From contig LSRY02000055.1 in the NCBI GenBank assembly GCA_001643675.2, positions 312,501 to 376,500 on the forward strand: DNA of 64,000 bases, given 5' to 3'. Source of the DNA: Monocercomonoides exilis (Eukaryota > Preaxostyla > Oxymonadida > Polymastigidae). Numbering within the stretch: the stretch's first letter is position 1; every line of letters starts with the position of its first letter. The translations under genes were made by a program, and so were the position numbers. A model generated the notes under the pieces. It was not told the origin of the DNA. It searched no databases and worked only from the letters and a program-made list of their open reading frames with translations. Below, piece after piece: positions 56,838-64,000 of this stretch.

Positions 56838-58550
56838 ATGGGATATTTTGCGACGCTTTGCCAAGATGCGTGGGGAAGAGAAGGAAAAGGAAGAACTTCT
56901 GTGAATGAATTTTATTTCTCTTCTTTTTGCCAATTTTTTTCATCCCCTTCAATACCCCTAATATCCCTCTCCAAATTATCATTTTTCAACATCTCAACAG
57001 CAAATGATGCATGTTCGTCTTCAACCACAATGTCAACCAAAACCACATGTTTGATGAGCAGCTGCTCATTCTCGTCTGTTTGCGATGCATACGATGGAGG
57101 GATTGTTCCTTCCCTCAATAACCCTATAGCCTCTTTGGCTGTTTCTAATACCTCATTCATCGGATGTAGCAGAACAAGAAACGTTAATATTAATGGAACT
57201 GCAGAGGTACCATTGAAAACAGACAGACAAAATGAAACATTCAATGGAGCTAATTCATTCACTTGGTGTGAGTGGAGCGGTTCGAGAACAACAGGAAACG
57301 GTGAGACATATTCCGATGGCGCTTCGAACGGTGGTGCGATATTCATGTATGGTCAATCGTCGGCCACTGTTTCAGTTTCGCATTGTGCATTCAATGAATG
57401 TGTCGCGCATTGGTGTGGCGGAGGAGTTCATTGCTATAATATTAAATCGGTTGAAATTGTGAACAACACCTTCGATTCGTGTACTGCGCAAAATTATTTG
57501 GGAGGAGGAGTGTTCGTTTATACGATTTCAACGTGTGTTCGGATCAGCGGATGTGAATTCCAGAAATGCAAAGCGACTTACAATGGAGGAGGACTTTTTC
57601 TTGAAAATTTTCAGGTTTCGGAAACAAACTGTATTGGAACAGAAAATGGAGGAGGAGAGAGTGCGTGTGTGTTTGACTGCAGTTTCACTTCATGTTCACT
57701 TACAAGCACAGGCGGTGGAGGCATGTATTGTTACAATATTCCTACAGCATTCAAAATGAGGAGCATTCAGTTTATTTCATGTTCAGCATCGTCATATGGT
57801 GGAGGATTGCGATTATATCCTTATAGACAAACATCGCAAAATGATATTATTTATTGTTTCTTCTTATTTTTTCACGGATGCAAATGTTCGGCCAATCCAC
57901 CATACGGGCATGACATTGCATATGCAGATCATTACAGTCTTTATTTAGAGTCAGGGAATCCGTTCAAAGAGTGCTATACAACGAACACAGATGAGAAGAG
58001 AATGTGCTATGCCTACAATTATACTGGGAGCAGCTGGACATATCAGCACACAGAAAAGAAGGAATGGCTGAAGGATAAGACGATCTATGTTTCGGTGAAT
58101 GGGAGTGATACAACTCCACTTTGTGGAGCAAATGAATCAAATCCGTGTCTGACAGTGAAGAAGGCTCTTGAGATGTGTGAAATACAGATTAGCTTGGTAA
58201 TCACGCTGATGGATGGGAATCATGTGAGTGAGGCAACAACTATTAAGATTGAGGCAAAGAAGATTTCAGTCATTGGGAAAGGCAAAGATAAGAGTTCGAT
58301 CGAAACAGGGGCACTTTCATCAACCGGATCGCTGTTCAGCGTGTCAACAGGACATCTTGGAATGAGTTATTTGAAAGTTGATTGCAACTCAAATATAAAT
58401 CCTTCTTCACAGAGTGTGGTTGTTGTATCTTGTAGAGGTGGGTCACTCTCGTTGGAGGAAGTTATAATGTATTTATTACATTTTTTTTTTATTTTTTTCA
58501 TGTTTGATAATGAAAATAAAGCAAATATAAATGTGGTGGTTTTTTTTTAA
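56838..58550 (+). CDS. Beta-helix surface-type protein, P3 left copy
   Basis: An ATG at 56838 (MGYFATLCQDAW) gives a 570-residue frame, but the first 25 residues are unlike the paralogues, so this ATG may not be the original start. The core matches P1 and P2 (CSFSSVCDAYDGGIVPSLNN; NGGAIFMYGQ, CGGGVHCYNI, LGGGVFVY, NGGGLFLENF, GGGGMYCYNI, YGGGLRLYP; WLKDKTIYVSVNGSD; CGANESNPCLTVKKALEM). After GGSLSLEEVI the frame runs through T-rich DNA (HFFFIFFMF...), so homology, and perhaps the real gene, ends there as in the other copies. No signal peptide, no anchor. Confidence 0.75.
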   Translation: MGYFATLCQDAWGREGKGRTSVNEFYFSSFCQFFSSPSIPLISLSKLSFFNISTANDACSSSTTMSTKTTCLMSSCSFSSVCDAYDGGIVPSLNNPIASLAVSNTSFIGCSRTRNVNINGTAEVPLKTDRQNETFNGANSFTWCEWSGSRTTGNGETYSDGASNGGAIFMYGQSSATVSVSHCAFNECVAHWCGGGVHCYNIKSVEIVNNTFDSCTAQNYLGGGVFVYTISTCVRISGCEFQKCKATYNGGGLFLENFQVSETNCIGTENGGGESACVFDCSFTSCSLTSTGGGGMYCYNIPTAFKMRSIQFISCSASSYGGGLRLYPYRQTSQNDIIYCFFLFFHGCKCSANPPYGHDIAYADHYSLYLESGNPFKECYTTNTDEKRMCYAYNYTGSSWTYQHTEKKEWLKDKTIYVSVNGSDTTPLCGANESNPCLTVKKALEMCEIQISLVITLMDGNHVSEATTIKIEAKKISVIGKGKDKSSIETGALSSTGSLFSVSTGHLGMSYLKVDCNSNINPSSQSVVVVSCRGGSLSLEEVIMYLLHFFFIFFMFDNENKANINVVVFF

Positions 58551-59658
58551 ATCCGGATATTTTTTAATAAGCGTAGGAAAACAAAAACAAGTTAAAAATG
58601 AACAAAACAAATTGTGACAAGTTTTAATATATTTTTTGAGTCATTCTTTAAAAAAAAATATACCCTCTGATTTTAATTTTGTTTTGTTTCGAATAAAGAT
58701 CTCCAGAATTTACGTTTGGTTAATTTTCAAATCATTTATTTATTCATTTTTTTTCCATATTCCCCCATTCCGTTTGTCTTTAACAATTTGTCTCAGAAAT
58801 ACAAGCAATTGCCTGTTATTGTTATTTCAATATCATTTTTTTTAATTTAATAAGTTTGAACGAAAAGTGTGAAAAGTTCCAATTTCTGATTTATTATTTT
58901 CTAAAAAAGAAAAGAAAAGACTGAATGAATGTTAAATATTGACAATAAAGAAGTTCACTAATTTTATCAAAATTCAATGCAAATAGAAGATTTGTGAAAA
59001 AATCAATAAATATTTCATTTTGCAAAAGCACGAATATTTTTCGATTTTAATCATGTGGACTTTCTTGAAAGTCACATTGTTCTTATCATCTCATCTGTTC
59101 AGTTATTAACAGGTGCCCCCTTTTCTTTTATCCAAACATAAATGTTTTTCAAACCAAACATCATTCTTTTACAAAAATAAAAATTGTATTTAGAAATCCA
59201 AGTTATATTTTTTTGAATTATTGTGTCTGAGATTATTTCATTTTATTTTATTTTATAATAATTATTATTTTTGATCAAAGACTTGTTCGTGGGATAAGAG
59301 CACTTGAGTGTTGAAAGTTATGATATGGGTGATTGTTTTTGAAATCATAACTTTCATACAGGGGTGTGGTCATTGACATTTCATCCTTTGACATGAACAT
59401 TGTTATTGAAACCAAGTTGATCAGAACATTGAATTTCCGACTTTGGTGAACAATCAAAAGCCAAAAAAATGACAATCAACTTCATATTTTTTTCTGCTCA
59501 CCTTTGTTATCAAACAAACTCAAACAATCAAAATCATTGATTTTCACTGAGACTTCCTGAATGAAAATCAATGATTTTGAAAAGATTGAATGTTCAAAAA
59601 GGTTCAAATTATATTTCAATGATTGAAATTTTTGAAGAGAACTCACAAATTATTGATG
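58551..59658. other. P3 inner arm, no gene seen
   Basis: AT-rich. 59318-59350 is a small hairpin, AAAGTTATGAT ... ATCATAACTTT around ATGGGTGATTGTTTTTGA, the family B end motif. Confidence 0.4.
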
Positions 59659-59832
59659 ATGATTTTTTTTTTTAATTTTGTGTTTCTAAAATAACAAAAG
59701 AATATTCAAAAGAGAATTTCATCCATCATTAAACACTCTATTTTTGAAGCATGTTGAAAGAAAATATTATCTATTCCAATTTCATTTTTGTCGAAATCAT
59801 CAATTTCATTAAAAATCAAAAAAACATAATAA
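59659..59832. other. P3 loop (non-palindromic centre, 174 bp)
   Basis: The arms end at TCACAAATTATTGATG and CATCAATAATTTGTGA. The 174 bases between them do not pair. The size is like the P1 loop (168 bp). No family A end is visible here; the nearest element motif is family B, mirrored about 330 bp outside. Confidence 0.85.
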
Positions 59833-62800
59833 CATCAATAATTTGTGAGTTCTCTTCAAAAATTTCAATCATTGAAATATAATTTGAACCTTTTTGAACA
59901 TTCAATCTTTTCAAAATCATTGATTTTCATTCAGGAAGTCTCAGTGAAAATCAATGATTTTGATTGTTTGAGTTTGTTTGATAACAAAGGTGAGCAGAAA
60001 AAAATATGAAGTTGATTGTCATTTTTTTGGCTTTTGATTGTTCACCAAAGTCGGAAATTCAATGTTCTGATCAACTTGGTTTCAATAACAATGTTCATGT
60101 CAAAGGATGAAATGTCAATGACCACACCCCTGTATGAAAGTTATGATTTCAAAAACAATCACCCATATCATAACTTTCAACACTCAAGTGCTCTTATCCC
60201 ACGAACAAGTCTTTGATCAAAAATAATAATTATTATAAAATAAAATAAAATGAAATAATCTCAGACACAATAATTCAAAAAAATATAACTTGGATTTCTA
60301 AATACAATTTTTATTTTTGTAAAAGAATGATGTTTGGTTTGAAAAACATTTATGTTTGGATAAAAGAAAAGGGGGCACCTGTTAATAACTGAACAGATGA
60401 GATGATAAGAACAATGTGACTTTCAAGAAAGTCCACATGATTAAAATCGAAAAATATTCGTGCTTTTGCAAAATGAAATATTTATTGATTTTTTCACAAA
60501 TCTTCTATTTGCATTGAATTTTGATAAAATTAGTGAACTTCTTTATTGTCAATATTTAACATTCATTCAGTCTTTTCTTTTCTTTTTTAGAAAATAATAA
60601 ATCAGAAATTGGAACTTTTCACACTTTTCGTTCAAACTTATTAAATTAAAAAAAATGATATTGAAATAACAATAACAGGCAATTGCTTGTATTTCTGAGA
60701 CAAATTGTTAAAGACAAACGGAATGGGGGAATATGGAAAAAAAATGAATAAATAAATGATTTGAAAATTAACCAAACGTAAATTCTGGAGATCTTTATTC
60801 GAAACAAAACAAAATTAAAATCAGAGGGTATATTTTTTTAAAGAATGACTCAAAAAATATATTAAAACTTGTCACAATTTGTTTTGTTCATTTTTAACTT
60901 GTTTTTGTTTTCCTACGCTTATTAAAAAATATCCGGATTTAAAAAAAAACCACCACATTTATATTTGCTTTATTTTCATTATCAAACATGAAAAAATAAA
61001 AAAAAATGTAATAAATACATTATAACTTCCTCCAACGAGAGTGACCCACCTCTACAAGATACAACAACCACACTCTGTGAAGAAGGATTTATATTTGAGT
61101 TGCAATCAACTTTCAAATAACTCATTCCAAGATGTCCTGTTGACACGCTGAACAGCGATCCGGTTGATGAAAGTGCCCCTGTTTCGATCGAACTCTTATC
61201 TTTGCCTTTCCCAATGACTGAAATCTTCTTTGCCTCAATCTTAATAGTTGTTGCCTCACTCACATGATTCCCATCCATCAGCGTGATTACCAAGCTAATC
61301 TGTATTTCACACATCTCAAGAGCCTTCTTCACTGTCAGACACGGATTTGATTCATTTGCTCCACAAAGTGGAGTTGTATCACTCCCATTCACCGAAACAT
61401 AGATCGTCTTATCCTTCAGCCATTCCTTCTTTTCTGTGTGCTGATATGTCCAGCTGCTCCCAGTATAATTGTAGGCATAGCACATTCTCTTCTCATCTGT
61501 GTTCGTTGTATAGCACTCTTTGAACGGATTCCCTGACTCTAAATAAAGACTGTAATGATCTGCATATGCAATGTCATGCCCGTATGGTGGATTGGCCGAA
61601 CATTTGCATCCGTGAAAAATAAGAAGAAACAATAAATAATATCATTTTGCGATGTTTGTCTATAAGGATATAATCGCAATCCTCCACCATATGACGATGC
61701 TGAACATGAAATAAACTGAATGCTCCTCATTTTGAATGCTGTAGGAATATTGTAACAATACATGCCTCCACCGCCTGTGCTTGTAAGTGAACATGAAGTG
61801 AAACTGCAGTCAAACACACACGCACTCTCTCCTCCTCCATTTTCTGTTCCAATACAGTTTGTTTCCGAAACCTGAAAATTTTCAAGAAAAAGTCCTCCTC
61901 CATTGTAAGTCGCTTTGCATTTCTGGAATTCACATCCGCTGATCCGAACACACGTTGAAATCGTATAAACGAACACTCCTCCTCCCAAATAATTTTGCGC
62001 AGTACACGAATCGAAGGTGTTGTTCACAATTTCAACCGATTTAATATTATAGCAATGAACTCCTCCGCCACACCAATGCGCGACACATTCATTGAATGCA
62101 CAATGCGAAACTGAAACAGTGGCCGACGATTGACCATACATGAATATCGCACCACCGTTCGAAGCGCCATCGGAATATGTCTCACCGTTTCCTGTTGTTC
62201 TCGAACCGCTCCACTCACACCAAGTGAATGAATTAGCTCCATTGAATGTTTCATTTTGTCTGTCTGTTTTCAATGGTACCTCTGCAGTTCCATTAATATT
62301 AACGTTTCTTGTTCTGCTACATCCGATGAATGAGGTATTAGAAACAGCCAAAGAGGCTATAGGGTTATTGAGGGAAGGAACAATCCCTCCATCGTATGCA
62401 TCGCAAACAGACGAGAATGAGCAGCTGCTCATCAAACATGTGGTTTTGGTTGACATTGTGGTTGAAGACGAACATGCATCATTTGCTGTTGAGATGTTGA
62501 AAAATGATAATTTGGAGAGGGATATTAGGGGTATTGAAGGGGATGAAAAAAATTGGCAAAAAGAAGAGAAATAAAATTCATTCACAGAAGTTCTTCCTTT
62601 TCCTTCTCTTCCCCACGCATCTTGGCAAAGCGTCGCAAAATATCCCATTGAGCTTGAGTTCCCCTTATTCCGCCTCTTCTGCTGCTGCTTCCAAAAAGAT
62701 TTTTGTTAGAAAAATTCCACAAAAATTTCTTTCCTCATTCTCTTCAGTTTTTTCCGCCTGGCTCATTCTGCCAAACGCTCTTCAGTTGCTAATTTCTCCC

Positions 62801-64000
62801 AATTTCTTCCAGGAATGCCCAGAAAAAAAAGCAGTGTTTCCACATCCCATGTTTCATGCTCCCCCAGCGCTTCTCATAACACCTGATCGCATTACACATC
62901 AATCAAATCAAAAAATAAAAAATGCAAATACAAACAAAAATAAAAAATGGAACATGAAGAAAATGAACAAACAAGAATAAAATACCTCCACAAATCTTCA
63001 TTTCCCTTCACTCCACTCATCCCCTGTTTGCCTCCCTCCAAATACCTCTCACCCCAACATCATCCACTCCAAGCACCACACACACCACGCCTTCGCCTTT
63101 CATATCCAATTTCAAATAAAGAAAAAATAAAATATTGTTTTCATCCGCTCTTCCATTGCCCATTCAACCTCACTCTCACCATTCTTCTCTTCCCATCTTT
63201 CTCCATCCGGCCCTCGACCAAAAAAAAAAAAATATGAAATATTTCTTCTTCCCCTCTTCTTCTCATTCTTCAAGCAAGACTTAAAAAACACTCTGCGCTC
63301 CATCGCCATCCCTCAGGCAACATGTGATGGCTTTCCATGCATCTTTCGGCAATTCACTCAATATCTTCAATAAAAAAAAAAAAAATAATCATAAAATAAA
63401 ATATAAAAAATATATATAAATTCTTATGAAACAAATCATCAAACCTGTCTCCTCTTTCACCATGAAAGGCTCACAAAACAATCGCACATTCCCTTTCCTG
63501 TGCTGCCTCGACTGCCCAGATGAGCATGACTGCATCCCCAAACATCCCCACCCATCAGCTGCCAAAATACAACATCCAAATCGCTTTTGTCACCCCCTTT
63601 AAAATAAAAAATATGTGTGAAAATCCCAGCTGCAATGTGTTCCTCCACTAAACATGCACTCCACCACACGCTCTCCATTCCCCTCCCCTTTCCTGCTCCT
63701 TCTCACAAACATTGTTTCCCTCGTTTGCCTTTCTTTTCCAAAAAACGAACTGCTGAAAAATCATCCCATCAAACACAGCTGCTGCAAGCACCATTTTCTC
63801 CTGTGCGCATCCGCTTCTCTGATCAGCCACAAGCTGAACCCTGCTCCCCGCAAACAATCTCGCTTAGAAATCAAACACTGCCAAACACATGAAATTCAGA
63901 AAATGAATAAAATATATACCCAAAACAAGTTTAATTTTTGTTTCCACACACCCCTCTCAACCACGTCCCTTTTCACTCAGCCATTGCCGAGAAAAAGAAA
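59833..64000 (-). repeat. Palindrome P3, right arm (runs off the window)
   Basis: Reverse complement of 55486-59658; still matching at the last base of the window. Confidence 0.95.
60982..62648 (-). pseudogene. Beta-helix surface-type protein, P3 right copy, frameshifted
   Basis: Mirror of the gene at 56838. One T is missing from the run before CACGGATGC near 61618 (five against six), so the frame breaks into 62648-61539 and 61632-60982. Apart from that and a shorter T-run near the 3' end, the translation matches the left copy. A single homopolymer difference may be a lesion or a read error. Confidence 0.75.

Larger units (their letters stand above)
55486..59658 (+). repeat. Palindrome P3, left arm
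   Basis: Reverse complement of 59833-64000 (sums about 119486-119491). Differences include substitutions near 55632-55712 (for example GCAGCTATGCTTGATG against GCAGCTGTGTTTGATG) and homopolymer indels. The outer limit cannot be fixed because the other arm leaves the window. Confidence 0.95.

Noticed and set aside
28082-64000. Palindromes as pure artefact (fold-back reads or amplification chimeras)
   Set aside because: Not excluded, but a simple artefact would give identical arms. The one-armed 274-bp insert, about 20 percent divergence near the P2 centre, and substitutions in P1 and P3 speak against it. A chimera of two haplotypes could still mimic this, so spanning reads remain decisive.
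1-64000. tRNA or rRNA genes
   Set aside because: I saw no cloverleaf with a TTC-type T arm or ribosomal RNA signature by eye; a tRNA scan would settle this.

Overview
The window looks like nuclear DNA of a protist, not a prokaryote. It is strongly AT-rich and full of homopolymers, pentanucleotide arrays and purine tracts. It contains at least one short GTATGT...TTTTTCAG intron, a relic of a tyrosine-recombinase (DIRS-type) retrotransposon, two decayed pogo/Tigger-like transposases and several families of hairpin (MITE-like) elements. The best-supported genes encode cysteine-rich right-handed parallel beta-helix proteins with repeated GGG rungs. From memory (not searched), these and the C-terminal motif of the ARM-like gene at 8-9.6 kb resemble large families in oxymonad flagellates (Preaxostyla, Blattamonas-like). 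I treat that as inference. TAA, TAG and TGA all seem to act as stops, and glutamine is written CAA/CAG.

Layout. 1-1386: 3' part of a beta-helix gene with one frameshift. 1.4-8 kb: AT-rich and low-complexity DNA with unrecognised broken frames. 8.08-9.59 kb: an intron-containing acidic gene with a helical, ARM-like look. 10-11.4 kb and 15.3-16.8 kb: two dead DDE transposases. 14.7 kb and 17.8-18.5 kb: hairpin elements sharing a motif that includes GAAAAGTCGCAAATG. 20.7-21.7 kb and 26.2-27.6 kb: two paralogous surface-protein genes (signal peptide; C-terminal membrane anchor in the second), separated by the DIRS-like relic at about 21.85-26.1 kb.

28-64 kb is dominated by three giant, nearly perfect palindromes. 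P1 has arms 28082-35597 and 35766-43272. P2 has arms about 44886-49628 and 49970-54480. P3 has arms about 55486-59658 and 59833 to beyond the window end. Each carries two convergent, nearly identical beta-helix genes. P1 and P2 are centred on members of the hairpin family. A spacer with a dead ARM-like gene (43.66-44.61 kb) separates P1 from P2. A spacer related to the outer end of P1 separates P2 from P3.

The arms are not exact mirror images. P2 has a 274-bp element in one arm only and a diverged inner zone, P1 and P3 have substitutions, and tandem-repeat numbers differ. This is hard to explain by one simple fold-back artefact. A 341-bp tract shared without any mismatch by the ARM-like gene and its pseudogene 35 kb away suggests gene conversion. 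The most interesting hypothesis is a palindromic cassette system that duplicates and homogenises surface-protein genes, seeded at hairpin elements. Most genes in it are truncated or lack a clear start, so it may be a reservoir of gene fragments rather than expressed loci.
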